From: Syntrophales bacterium
GTDB lineage: Bacteria > Desulfobacterota > Syntrophia > Syntrophales > UBA8958
Reading direction: 5' to 3'
DNA: 64,000 nucleotides
Assembly (NCBI GenBank): GCA_026416455.1
Contig: JAOAFE010000001.1
Coordinates: 1 to 64,000, forward strand
A program made the position numbers and the translations under genes. This document shows, in pieces, positions 1 through 7,679 of this stretch; within the stretch, counting starts at the first letter, position 1, and the number at the start of each line of letters is the position of its first letter. Below the pieces are notes generated by a model. The model worked only from the letters and a program-made list of their open reading frames with translations. It searched no databases and was not told the DNA's origin.

Positions 1-254
1 TGCTTGGTGACGGAAAAGATTTTTTCGATATAGGGCTCTTCTTCCAGGATTTCCCCATTAGGTGCCCGTACGAGTAAAAATAGTAGGGATTTAGGGTAAA
101 AATCCTTAATTGCTTTCAGTGTTGGGATTGTAGCGACTACATCGCCGATATCACCCAATTGTATCACCAGTATCTTCTCTACATCTTTAGGCAAGGGCAA
201 CGAGCCTTTAACTAGCATGGGTTTGGTACCGAGAAGGGGTGATTTTTCGCTCAT
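1..254 (-). CDS. Glycosyltransferase family 9 (heptosyltransferase-like), N-terminal part only
   Basis: The reading frame starts at an ATG at 254 and runs off the left edge, so only about 84 residues are visible. After a short polar lead the protein reads ILVIQLGDIGDVVATIPTLK, the nucleotide-sugar glycosyltransferase signature of the ADP-heptose:LPS heptosyltransferase family (GT9). The same signature is present in the two complete GT9 genes further along this strand. It probably adds a heptose or related sugar to the LPS core. The acceptor cannot be told from this fragment. It lies just downstream of, and on the same strand as, a family-2 glycosyltransferase. Confidence 0.8.
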   Translation of the reverse strand, partial: MSEKSPLLGTKPMLVKGSLPLPKDVEKILVIQLGDIGDVVATIPTLKAIKDFYPKSLLFLLVRAPNGEILEEEPYIEKIFSVTK

Positions 255-261
255 ATTTTAA

Positions 262-1122
262 CTAATCAACTCTTTTTGCCAGCTCGAGGCTGTGACGGTA
301 ATAAATTCTTTTGTTTTCAATTTCTTCAGTTTTTCCCTTGAGGAGAGATTCGAGGGCCAAAGTGAAAAGACGCCAATGGGCTTTCATCCGATGGGCTCTT
401 TTAATCCGGCGAATAGTTTCCGGACGGTAGTGCTTTTTCCAGAAGAGATGTTCTGCTTCCAGTTTTTTTTTCTTGATTTCGGGCGGGGGAGTGTTTTTCT
501 CACTCATTCCGCCCCAATGGTACACCCGTGCCCCCGGTATAAAGCCGACCTCGAAACCCTGTTCGCGGATACGCCAGCAGAGATCTTCATCTTCTCCATA
601 GAGGAAAAAATCTTCATCAAAGCCCTTTATTTTTTTTAGCACGTCCCGGCGGGCAATCATGAAAGCGCCCAAAATACTGGCAATGTGACCGGCCAGGCCG
701 CATGTTTCGCCGGAGGCGTACTTTTCTCCTGGATAGCGGTACGAGACAGATTCTTGATCACTTCCGTCCGGGTTTAAGATATGCGCACCGGCAATGCCTA
801 TGTGCGGGTTTTCATCCATAAACTGAACGGCTTCTTCTATTGCTGCCGGATCCACCACCGTGTCAGGATTTAAAAAAATGATGTAATCTCCTTCCGTACA
901 GGCAAGGGCCTGGTTGTTGGCCGCTCCGAAGCCTATGTTTCTATTGTTAACGATAAGAGTTACTTCCGGAAAGAGGGTTTTTATCATCTCGACACTTCCG
1001 TCCGTGGATGCATTGTCAACAACACAAATCTCTTTTTCCCCATGGGCTAAGCGGAGAGATTCCAGACAGGCTTTCGTTAAATCGGCCGTGTTATAGGAGA
1101 CGATGATGATCGATACTTTCAT
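262..1122 (-). CDS. Family 2 glycosyltransferase (rhamnosyltransferase-like)
   Basis: About 286 residues. It opens with MKVSIIIVSYNTADLTKACL, the GT-A nucleotide-binding start of GT2 enzymes. A DNASTDGSVEM loop, a FLNPDTVVDP segment (DxD-like metal site) and a late EDEDLCWRIREQGF acceptor-side motif follow, a pattern typical of WbbL/RfbF-type rhamnosyl- and related transferases. I chose the ATG at 1122. The frame extends 37 codons further upstream, but the GT2 fold begins here and the extra residues look like untranslated leader. No membrane segments are seen. It is divergent from the next GT2 gene and probably acts at the cytoplasmic face on O-antigen or core sugar. The exact sugar is unknown. 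Confidence 0.85.
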   Translation of the reverse strand: MKVSIIIVSYNTADLTKACLESLRLAHGEKEICVVDNASTDGSVEMIKTLFPEVTLIVNNRNIGFGAANNQALACTEGDYIIFLNPDTVVDPAAIEEAVQFMDENPHIGIAGAHILNPDGSDQESVSYRYPGEKYASGETCGLAGHIASILGAFMIARRDVLKKIKGFDEDFFLYGEDEDLCWRIREQGFEVGFIPGARVYHWGGMSEKNTPPPEIKKKKLEAEHLFWKKHYRPETIRRIKRAHRMKAHWRLFTLALESLLKGKTEEIENKRIYYRHSLELAKRVD

Positions 1123-1132
1123 GCCTTTACCG

Positions 1133-1160
1133 TTGTCAGGTTCTTTTTTTCTGCTATAAA
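1133..1160 (+). promoter_or_regulatory. Candidate sigma-70 promoter for the GT2 pair
   Basis: TTGTCA (1133-1138), a 16-bp spacer and TATAAA (1155-1160) lie in the 79-bp divergent gap, about 40 bp ahead of the ATG at 1202. This is a by-eye match to the sigma-70 consensus. Confidence 0.5.
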
Positions 1161-1201
1161 AGCATAAAGGTTTGTGGCCTGCAAGATACGGAAGGGAATT
1201 T

Positions 1202-1966
1202 ATGGAAAAAATACCTCTCTCGGTTGCTATCATTACGTTTAATGAGGAAAAAAATCTGCCGCGGGCTTTGAAAAGTGTTACCTTTGCCTCTCAAGTGGTT
1301 GTGGTAGACTCGGGAAGCTGTGATAGGACACTACAAATTGCTGAGGAAGCGGGCTGTGAAATATACGTAAAAGAGTGGTCCGGTAGTTTTGGGGAGCAAA
1401 AACAATTTGCCCTGAACCAATGTCGTGAGCCGTGGATTCTCCTCCTCGACGCCGATGAATGTGTTCCGCCCGAGACGGCAGAAAGGATTAGGGAAATTTG
1501 CCTATCTCCTGAGCCACCGGCAGTCGGGTACAGTTTCCCACGGAAAAACTTTTTTCAAGGACGATGGATAAGGCATGCGGGTTGGTGGCCCGATCGGGTA
1601 GTGAGGTTGTTTAGAAGGGGAAAGGGGCGAATGTCACATGCGGCTGTGCATGAGGCAGTTCTCGTAGATGGTACAATTATAACTCTTTCTACCCCCCTTG
1701 AGCATTATACGGAAAGTGACCTCACGCTTATTTTAGAAAAGATAAATCGATATTCTACCTTAGGGGCCGAGATGGCCTTCAGGGAAGGTCGAACTTCAAC
1801 CGCCGCCGGGGCCTTCATGCGAGCGGCGGTAGTTTTTTTCCAAGATTACTTCATCCGTCTAGGTTTCTTAGATGGTTACCCGGGTCTGACCCTGGCGGTG
1901 ACGGATGCGGTTAACAAATTTTTTAAGTACGCAAAATTGGCTCAAATGACTCGCAAGGCGAGATAA
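1202..1966 (+). CDS. Family 2 glycosyltransferase, WaaE/KdtX-like (LPS core)
   Basis: About 254 residues, starting MEKIPLSVAIITFNEEKNLP. It carries the VVVDSGSCDRT loop, LLLDADEC (the DxD metal site) and a downstream GWWPDRVVRLFRRGKGR stretch with a SHAAVHEAV segment. This set is characteristic of the LPS core beta-glucosyltransferase family (WaaE/KdtX, COG0463). The ATG at 1202 has a GGAAGGG ribosome site. An in-frame start ten codons earlier lacks one. It would transfer glucose or a related sugar from a UDP-donor to the inner core. The donor is inferred from the family. One base separates its stop from the next GT2 gene, so the two are probably co-translated. Confidence 0.85.
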   Translation: MEKIPLSVAIITFNEEKNLPRALKSVTFASQVVVVDSGSCDRTLQIAEEAGCEIYVKEWSGSFGEQKQFALNQCREPWILLLDADECVPPETAERIREICLSPEPPAVGYSFPRKNFFQGRWIRHAGWWPDRVVRLFRRGKGRMSHAAVHEAVLVDGTIITLSTPLEHYTESDLTLILEKINRYSTLGAEMAFREGRTSTAAGAFMRAAVVFFQDYFIRLGFLDGYPGLTLAVTDAVNKFFKYAKLAQMTRKAR

Positions 1967-1967
1967 A

Positions 1968-2894
1968 ATGGATATCTCTTTTATCGTAGTAAATTGGAAT
2001 ACCAGGGATCTTTTAAGGTTGTGTCTTGCATCCATCTATTCAACTGTCGAAGGAATAGAATATGAGGTGTTTGTAGTGGATAACGGCTCTTCTGATGGCA
2101 GTGTGGAGATGGTAAAAAGAGAATTTCCCCTCGTTCGTCTCATAGAAAATAAGCAAAATAAAGGTTTTGCCGCCGCCAACAATCAGGCCCTTTGTCTGAT
2201 GAAGGGGCGCTATGCCTTTCTCCTTAACTCAGATGCTTGTTTAACTAAAGGGGCGGTAAAGGAACTCTTTCAGTTCATGGAAAGGCATAAGGAAGCAGCT
2301 ATGTGCTGTGGCCAGCTTTTAAACGAGGATGGGACCAAACAACGTTCCTTTGCCTCTTTTCCGAATTTGTTGACCCTTCTCACCAATGAATCGCTTCTCG
2401 AGTTTTTTTTCCCCAAAAAATTTCCCGGAAAGAGGCGTAATTATACACATCCAATCGAAGTTGATTCCTGCATCGGAGCGGCTATGTTGGTAAGAAAAAA
2501 GGCGATCGATGAGGTGGGTAAGCTGGACGAAAGATATTTCTTTTTCTTCGAAGAAACAGACTGGGCTTATGCTATGCGAAAGGCGGGGTGGAAGATATAT
2601 TTCTTACCCAGCGCCCTGGTTTACCACTTCCAAGGACAAAGTATCGGCGAACGTTTAACCCCCCGTCTTGAGTATTATCGTTCTCGTTACCGCTATTTTG
2701 AAAAGTGGTACCCGCCATTTTACTATCTCGTCATTAGGCTTGTGATAATCGGTCGCCTCATTGTCAACTGGTTAGGAACTGGCATTTACTGCCTTCTGAC
2801 CCTGTGTCTTCTACCCGGCGCCAGGCAGAAATTTCTCCTCTACTCCCGTCTGGTTGCATGGCATCTGAAAGGAGATAGGGGGAGAAAAAACTAA
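1968..2894 (+). CDS. Family 2 glycosyltransferase with C-terminal membrane segment
   Basis: 308 residues. The start MDISFIVVNWNTRDLLRLCL and the motifs DNGSSDGSVEM, GFAAANNQAL, LLNSDA and FFFFEETDWAYAMRKAGW define a WbbL/RfbF-type GT2 enzyme. The last ~60 residues are hydrophobic and look like one or two membrane or membrane-associated helices, unlike the shorter soluble GT2 gene at 262-1122. It is transcribed with the WaaE-like gene one base upstream and converges on the Trm112-like gene of the LPS operon. The likely role is O-antigen or outer-core sugar addition on the cytoplasmic face. The substrate is not deducible. Confidence 0.85.
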   Translation: MDISFIVVNWNTRDLLRLCLASIYSTVEGIEYEVFVVDNGSSDGSVEMVKREFPLVRLIENKQNKGFAAANNQALCLMKGRYAFLLNSDACLTKGAVKELFQFMERHKEAAMCCGQLLNEDGTKQRSFASFPNLLTLLTNESLLEFFFPKKFPGKRRNYTHPIEVDSCIGAAMLVRKKAIDEVGKLDERYFFFFEETDWAYAMRKAGWKIYFLPSALVYHFQGQSIGERLTPRLEYYRSRYRYFEKWYPPFYYLVIRLVIIGRLIVNWLGTGIYCLLTLCLLPGARQKFLLYSRLVAWHLKGDRGRKN

Positions 2895-2904
2895 CACATC
2901 TAAA

Positions 2905-3078
2905 TCATTCAAGAATCGGTTTTGCCTCTTCGACGAGCATGATGGGAATATCGTCTCTAATTTCGTATAAGAGGCGGCATGAGTGGCAGATTAAACCATC
3001 CCTTTTTTCTGTCAGCTCTAACTGCCCTTTGCACTGGGGGCAGACGAGGATCTCGAGTAAGTCTTTACTTATGGCCAT
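2905..3078 (-). CDS. Trm112/YcaR-family small zinc-ribbon-like protein
   Basis: 57 residues, too short for many gene finders. It begins [20 protein letters not shown], then has CHSC and ends near [12 protein letters not shown]. The two CxxC pairs and the IPIM(L)-E/D tail match the Trm112-like (YcaR, UPF0434) family, whose genes often sit beside lpxK and other LPS genes. An AGGAGG ribosome site precedes the ATG, and the start lies 4 bp after the stop of the upstream heptosyltransferase, so it closes the LPS operon. In other organisms Trm112 activates methyltransferases. The role of the short bacterial YcaR form is not settled. Confidence 0.85.
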   Translation of the reverse strand: MAISKDLLEILVCPQCKGQLELTEKRDGLICHSCRLLYEIRDDIPIMLVEEAKPILE

Positions 3079-3082
3079 GTCT

Positions 3083-4117
3083 TCATCTCCTCCTTTCGAA
3101 CATTTTTTTTGCCTCTAAGAATACGTCTTCTACCCTAATCCCTTCCATACATATTCGATGGGTGCATGATTTAAGGAAACACGGGCTACAAGAAATACCC
3201 GTCCGCACCACTACATGATCCGGACCGTATGGACCGGTGCGTCCTGGATCGGTGGGACCGAAGAGGGCGATGACCGGTGTGCCTACAGCGGCAGCAATGT
3301 GCATCGGACCCGAGTCGGTCGTCACGACGAAAAGGGCGTGACGGTAAATTTCCGCTAGTGTCCGAAGAGAAGTCTTGCCGGCGAGGTTGTGGGGAGTATT
3401 CTTCATATGCCTGGCTATTTTCAGAATGTAGGCGTTATCCCTTTTACTGCCGGTAAAGACGACGGGAAGCTTGAGGTTTTCTATTATCATATCTGAGAGG
3501 TAGGCAAATTTCTCTTGTCCCCATAGTTTTGTGGGCCAAAGGGCGACGGGATTCACGGCTACAAAAGGGGTCTCATCTATGGCTAACCCTTCGGATTCAA
3601 GGCAGTGGGCGGCCATTTTCTTTACATCTGCCGGGGCGGGGATGGAAAATTCAACCCGCGGATGCTGTTCGCCTAAATATCTAATAAAATCCAGATAACG
3701 GTCGACAGCATGTTTTTCCATATCTTCCGGAATACGTTCCCGATAGAAGAGGCCGCTTAGTTCTTGCATACTTCTGTAGCCAATACGCCTGCGGCTGGGG
3801 CTTAGGGCGCAGATGACGGCACTTTTAAAAAGGCCATGAAAATCTATGGTGATGTCATAGGTGCGGTCACGAAGAGCGGAGAGAAAATGCTTCATTTCGT
3901 GGATAGATTGTCGATTGAGAGGTTTTTTTAACCAGGTCTTCCGCCGGGAGATAAGTACCCGGTCTATGAGTGGGTGATCGAGGATAAGGTCACTAGCCTC
4001 TTCCTCGATGACCCAGGTTAAATGGGAAGAAGGGTATAGTTTTTTCAGGGCCGAAAGGGACGGCAGGGTGTGTACGACGTCGCCGATCGCGCTTAGTTTA
4101 ATCAGGCAGATATTCAT
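3083..4117 (-). CDS. waaC: LPS heptosyltransferase I-like (GT9)
   Basis: 344 residues. N-terminal [20 protein letters not shown] and C-terminal [20 protein letters not shown] followed by [14 protein letters not shown] are the two Rossmann-half signatures of ADP-heptose:LPS heptosyltransferases. The length fits WaaC/RfaC. It should add the first L,D-heptose to Kdo2-lipid A at the inner membrane. The assignment as type I rather than II rests on the SAIGDVVH motif and on a separate WaaF-like gene two genes upstream. Its 5' end overlaps gmhB by 20 bp, and the Trm112-like gene follows by 4 bp. A conserved Cys pair near the C-terminus (CSPCFLKSC) is also shared with the WaaF homologue. Confidence 0.85.
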   Translation of the reverse strand: MNICLIKLSAIGDVVHTLPSLSALKKLYPSSHLTWVIEEEASDLILDHPLIDRVLISRRKTWLKKPLNRQSIHEMKHFLSALRDRTYDITIDFHGLFKSAVICALSPSRRRIGYRSMQELSGLFYRERIPEDMEKHAVDRYLDFIRYLGEQHPRVEFSIPAPADVKKMAAHCLESEGLAIDETPFVAVNPVALWPTKLWGQEKFAYLSDMIIENLKLPVVFTGSKRDNAYILKIARHMKNTPHNLAGKTSLRTLAEIYRHALFVVTTDSGPMHIAAAVGTPVIALFGPTDPGRTGPYGPDHVVVRTGISCSPCFLKSCTHRICMEGIRVEDVFLEAKKMFERRR

Positions 4118-4679
4118 GGGTCAGGTCTCTCTCGATCCACTTTACGGCCTCCAGGATGTCTCGCGCCCGAAAATCTGGTTTAATCAGCTCTCCGTCTACT
4201 TGACTGCCATACCCCGTATTCACTAAGATACCTTTGCCGCCCACTCGACGAATGAGTTCGATATCTTTGGCTTGGTCTCCAATCATGTAAGAAGATTTTA
4301 AATCTAAATTCCATTTTTTAGCTGCCGCAAGTAACATGCCGGGTTCTGGTTTACGACAGAGGCAACGGAGAAGATACTTTCCTTGTCCCTCCGTTGGATG
4401 GTGGGGACAGTAAAAAAAGTCGTCAATCACGGCGCCGTGTTTCAAAAAAAGGTCCTTCATATAACGATGAACGTGTTTTAAAAAAGTCTCGTCGAACATG
4501 CCACGGGCGACGCCCGATTGGTTCGTTACGACGATGGCTTTAAGGCTTAATCGATTGATTAGTTTAACCGCTTCAAAAGCACCGGGAATAATGACAAGTT
4601 TATCCATCGCGTTCAAGTATCCCACTTCTTCATTTATCGTACCATCACGGTCAAGGAAAACGGCGCGCCTTTGTTTCAT
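4098..4679 (-). CDS. gmhB: D-glycero-D-manno-heptose-1,7-bisphosphate 7-phosphatase
   Basis: 193 residues, HAD superfamily. FLDRDGTINEEVGYL gives the nucleophile Asp. VVTNQSGVARGM is motif II. CPHHP followed by CLCRKPEPGM gives the Cys/His zinc loop special to GmhB, and MIGDQAKDIELI is the acidic motif. It removes the 7-phosphate during ADP-heptose synthesis in the cytoplasm. It sits between waaF (6 bp upstream) and waaC (20-bp overlap), next to the enzymes that use its end product. Other heptose-pathway genes (gmhA, hldE) are not in the window. Confidence 0.93.
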   Translation of the reverse strand: MKQRRAVFLDRDGTINEEVGYLNAMDKLVIIPGAFEAVKLINRLSLKAIVVTNQSGVARGMFDETFLKHVHRYMKDLFLKHGAVIDDFFYCPHHPTEGQGKYLLRCLCRKPEPGMLLAAAKKWNLDLKSSYMIGDQAKDIELIRRVGGKGILVNTGYGSQVDGELIKPDFRARDILEAVKWIERDLTHEYLPD

Positions 4680-4685
4680 ATCCTC

Positions 4686-5741
4686 TTACTCCCAGAGGTC
4701 TTTTACGGCAGAAAAAACCTCTTCCACCTGGATTTGATCCATACAGCGAAAGTCAGTTGGACAGTGAGTCTTAAGGCAAGGACTACACGAAACGGGGTGA
4801 TGAATTATACGTACCCTATCTCCTACCGGACCGGTAGTTGTGGGATCGGTGGAGCCAAAGATGGCTACCACCGGAATTCCCAAGGCACAAGCTACGTGCA
4901 TAAGCCCGGAGTCGTTGGTTACAAAGACCCGTAGTTGGGCCATTATGGCCACAGCTTCTGCGAGGCTTGTCTCCCCGGCCAAATCGATCAAAGTGTGTCT
5001 CGATTGTTTTTTTATTTCCTTTGTCACGTCTCGGTCGGCTTTGGAGCCCAGAAGAATAATATGAGAGGCGAAAGTATCTAGTAACAAATCAGAAAGTGCG
5101 GCGAATCGGTCGGGAAACCACCTCTTGGCGGGGCCATACTGCGCTCCAGGTGCAATACCAATCAAATCTCCCACCGGTAGATTCAGGTTGACGGGTTCGG
5201 GTGGGAAAATTCTAGGTTGAGAGTACTCTGCCTCGATTCCCAGGGCCCGAACCATTTCTAGATAGTAGCGTGTCTGGTGGAGATGGAGAACGTAGCGCCT
5301 CCGGCGGACGGCATGCGTAAGAAGCAGCAGACGTCCATCCGTATCATATCCGGCGCGGATGGGAATGCGAGCAAAAAAGGCGATAAGAGCTGCTTCTATG
5401 GCATTTTGAAAGAGAAGAGCGAGATCGAATTTTTCTCTTTTTAGTCTTTTACAGAGTTTCAACCTTCCTCCTAATCCTCGGTGCTCGTGGCTGTCATCAT
5501 ACAAGATGACCTCGTCGATCAGATGAGATAAGAGGTAAATTTCTTTAACCCAGGGCTTCGCCAGGACTGTTAAATGACCTTGGGGAAAATTGTCCCGTAG
5601 GGCTTTTAAGGCGGGAAGAGTCATGACAGCATCACCGATCCAGTTTGTGCCTCGGATCAAGATCTTCTTTATTTTTGAAATGGGAAGGGTTTTTTTCCCC
5701 CAAACTGTCAGAGGGGTCGTTAAACCTCTAACTTGCTCCAT
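4686..5741 (-). CDS. waaF: LPS heptosyltransferase II
   Basis: 351 residues. ILIRGTNWIGDAVMTLPALK near residue 27 is the diagnostic WaaF N-terminal motif, and VTNDSGLMHVACALGIPVVA with FGSTDPTTTGP forms the donor-binding end. It adds the second heptose to the LPS inner core. The first ATG at 5741 overlaps the upstream acyltransferase by 14 bp and has no strong ribosome site. Translational coupling may explain that, or the true start may be a few codons further in. The C-terminal CSPCLKTHC cluster parallels the one in the waaC product, perhaps from an ancient duplication. Confidence 0.9.
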   Translation of the reverse strand: MEQVRGLTTPLTVWGKKTLPISKIKKILIRGTNWIGDAVMTLPALKALRDNFPQGHLTVLAKPWVKEIYLLSHLIDEVILYDDSHEHRGLGGRLKLCKRLKREKFDLALLFQNAIEAALIAFFARIPIRAGYDTDGRLLLLTHAVRRRRYVLHLHQTRYYLEMVRALGIEAEYSQPRIFPPEPVNLNLPVGDLIGIAPGAQYGPAKRWFPDRFAALSDLLLDTFASHIILLGSKADRDVTKEIKKQSRHTLIDLAGETSLAEAVAIMAQLRVFVTNDSGLMHVACALGIPVVAIFGSTDPTTTGPVGDRVRIIHHPVSCSPCLKTHCPTDFRCMDQIQVEEVFSAVKDLWE

Positions 5742-6624
5742 GATAATCGCCCTGTTGGCACTTCTTCGTTTTCCATCTTTGATGAAGCCATAGCCATTGG
5801 TCCGGATATTGAGTTATCTTGTCCTCTAGGATCTTCGTAATTCGTTGGGTGTTTACCTCTAGGTCTCTTTCGTAGTTGCCTGTATCCTCCGCTATGAAGG
5901 GGGGAAGGAAGATCATCCGGTACTTGCCGGAAGACAGACGGGGCATAAACACAGGGAGGATGGGAGCGCTGCTCAGCATGGCGAGGGTCGCAAGCCCCGT
6001 TCCCGTACAAGCGGGTCGGCCAAAAAAATCGACGAAAACCCCTTCCCTTACGTCCACGTTCTGATCGTTCAAAATACAAAGCACTTGTCCGTTGTATAGG
6101 GCTTTTAAGGCCTTTCTCATAGAGCCTTCTTTCGTGAGCAAGGTGTTTCCCGGTCGTGTTCGAACGAAGGTTACAATCTCGTTGAGATAAGGGTTGTCCA
6201 GAGGTCGGTATAAGATTGTGAGGGGCTCGACGGCAACGGCAAAGGTCACGGCCATCATCTCCCAGTTTCCGAAGTGAGAAACACTGGCGATCACACCTTT
6301 TCCGGCCGATTTAGCCTCATAAAAGTGTTCCAACCCTTCAAATTCTACCCAGTGACTAAAGTTTTCTTTTGTTATCGATGGGAGATCGAAGAATTCGGAC
6401 ACGATGATACCGAGATTTTTGAAAACCCGGCGGGCGAGTATTTCCAGATCTTGAATAGATTTGTCGGGGAAGGCGCGCACCAGATTGTGGAGGGTAATGA
6501 GGCGATGGCGGGGAAAGAGATAATAAAAAAGCAGCGCCAAGTAGCAGAATAGCTGTTTACGTATTCCGCGGGGGATAATTTTGCTCACGACGAGGAAAAC
6601 GTTTACGGCTTTTGTCTTGCGCAT
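5728..6624 (-). CDS. lpxL: Lipid A late acyltransferase (LpxL/HtrB family)
   Basis: 298 residues. Near the middle it has SHFGNWEMM, the HxxxxE/D catalytic box of lysophospholipid/lipid A acyltransferases, followed by LYRPLDNPYLNE, NDQNVDVREGVFVDFFG and, at the end, WLWLHQRWK. An N-terminal hydrophobic helix anchors it in the inner membrane. It transfers a secondary acyl chain from acyl-ACP to the lipid A precursor. Only one such gene is present here, so a second secondary acylation would need an LpxM elsewhere. It overlaps lpxK by 22 bp upstream and waaF by 14 bp downstream. Confidence 0.9.
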   Translation of the reverse strand: MRKTKAVNVFLVVSKIIPRGIRKQLFCYLALLFYYLFPRHRLITLHNLVRAFPDKSIQDLEILARRVFKNLGIIVSEFFDLPSITKENFSHWVEFEGLEHFYEAKSAGKGVIASVSHFGNWEMMAVTFAVAVEPLTILYRPLDNPYLNEIVTFVRTRPGNTLLTKEGSMRKALKALYNGQVLCILNDQNVDVREGVFVDFFGRPACTGTGLATLAMLSSAPILPVFMPRLSSGKYRMIFLPPFIAEDTGNYERDLEVNTQRITKILEDKITQYPDQWLWLHQRWKTKKCQQGDYHGAS

Positions 6625-7679
6625 TTTTCAATTAGAGTCAGTACATGCTTCCTAAAGGTTTCAAAATTCTCTTCTATCTCTATCTCCACTTGCAAGACGG
6701 CGAGGTTGGGGATAACGGATGTGAGATGTGCTATTTTTACCGCGTCTTTTTCTGTGGTGCATGTGAATTCACAACGCTCACTAAGAGCAGTTTCTCTTAA
6801 TTGCTCTACATCCTTTTTCGTATATCCATAATGATCGGGAAAGGCAAGGAAGCGTACCACTTCGGCTTCCTCTTCTTTTAGAAGATGAAGAAAGTGTTCC
6901 GGATCCGCAATACCTGCAAAAGCGAAGACTCTTTTACCTCGAAGGATCTTGGGTAACCGCTTTTCTTCCGTGGTCGGCAAGAAAAGGGCTGTTTTCACCA
7001 TTCGAGCGGTAAACGCAGGACAGATATCGGGGGCGGTAGTATCGGCCCCTTTTTTGATGGCCCCGATCAGGTGAGCTCGACTTACGGATGTCTTTGGTTC
7101 TCTCAGAGGACCAGCGGGAAGAAGCCTTCCGTTTCCAAAGGGGCGATGAGCGTTGAGAAGGAGAATGTCTAAATCTCGGTGCAAGCGTCGGTGCTGAAAT
7201 GCATCGTCGCATACGATGCAATCCGGGTAAAATCTGCGCCACGCCTGCCGACCAGCCTGCACCCGATCTTTTCCGGTAATAACGGGTATCCCTCTCAGTT
7301 TCTTTGCCATCATCACCGGCTCATCACCGGCGATCTCGGGGGGGAGAAGCACCTCTTTTTCTGTTGATACGATTTTTACTTTTTCTCCGCCCTTTCCCTT
7401 GTAGCCTCGACTGACAACCGCTGGTCGAAATCCAGCTTCTTTTATTATTCTCGAAATTAAGATTGTCATAGGCGTTTTGCCCGTTCCCCCGACTGTAAGG
7501 TTTCCGACGCTAATTACCGGGCACGGTAATTGGTAAATGGGGAGGCATTTTTTATCATAAAGGTAGTTCCTCAGCCGAACGATAAACCCGTAAATGGCCG
7601 AGAGGGGAGAGAGGAGAATGCCCGCGAATCCGGGAGTATTGCGCTTCCAGATATCGAGGAAAAAGACATCGCCTCTCAT
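6603..7679 (-). CDS. lpxK: Tetraacyldisaccharide 4'-kinase
   Basis: 358 residues. SVGNLTVGGTGKTPM around residue 57 is the P-loop of LpxK. The DDAFQHRRLHRDLDILLLNA block and the late FPDHYGYTKKDVEQL and TTEKDAVK motifs are also diagnostic. It phosphorylates the 4' position of the lipid A disaccharide at the inner membrane, with the membrane-associating N-terminus in the first ~40 residues. ATGA overlap with msbA upstream and a 22-bp overlap with lpxL downstream imply coupled translation, in the order in which the pathway acts. Confidence 0.95.
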   Translation of the reverse strand: MRGDVFFLDIWKRNTPGFAGILLSPLSAIYGFIVRLRNYLYDKKCLPIYQLPCPVISVGNLTVGGTGKTPMTILISRIIKEAGFRPAVVSRGYKGKGGEKVKIVSTEKEVLLPPEIAGDEPVMMAKKLRGIPVITGKDRVQAGRQAWRRFYPDCIVCDDAFQHRRLHRDLDILLLNAHRPFGNGRLLPAGPLREPKTSVSRAHLIGAIKKGADTTAPDICPAFTARMVKTALFLPTTEEKRLPKILRGKRVFAFAGIADPEHFLHLLKEEEAEVVRFLAFPDHYGYTKKDVEQLRETALSERCEFTCTTEKDAVKIAHLTSVIPNLAVLQVEIEIEENFETFRKHVLTLIEKCARQKP

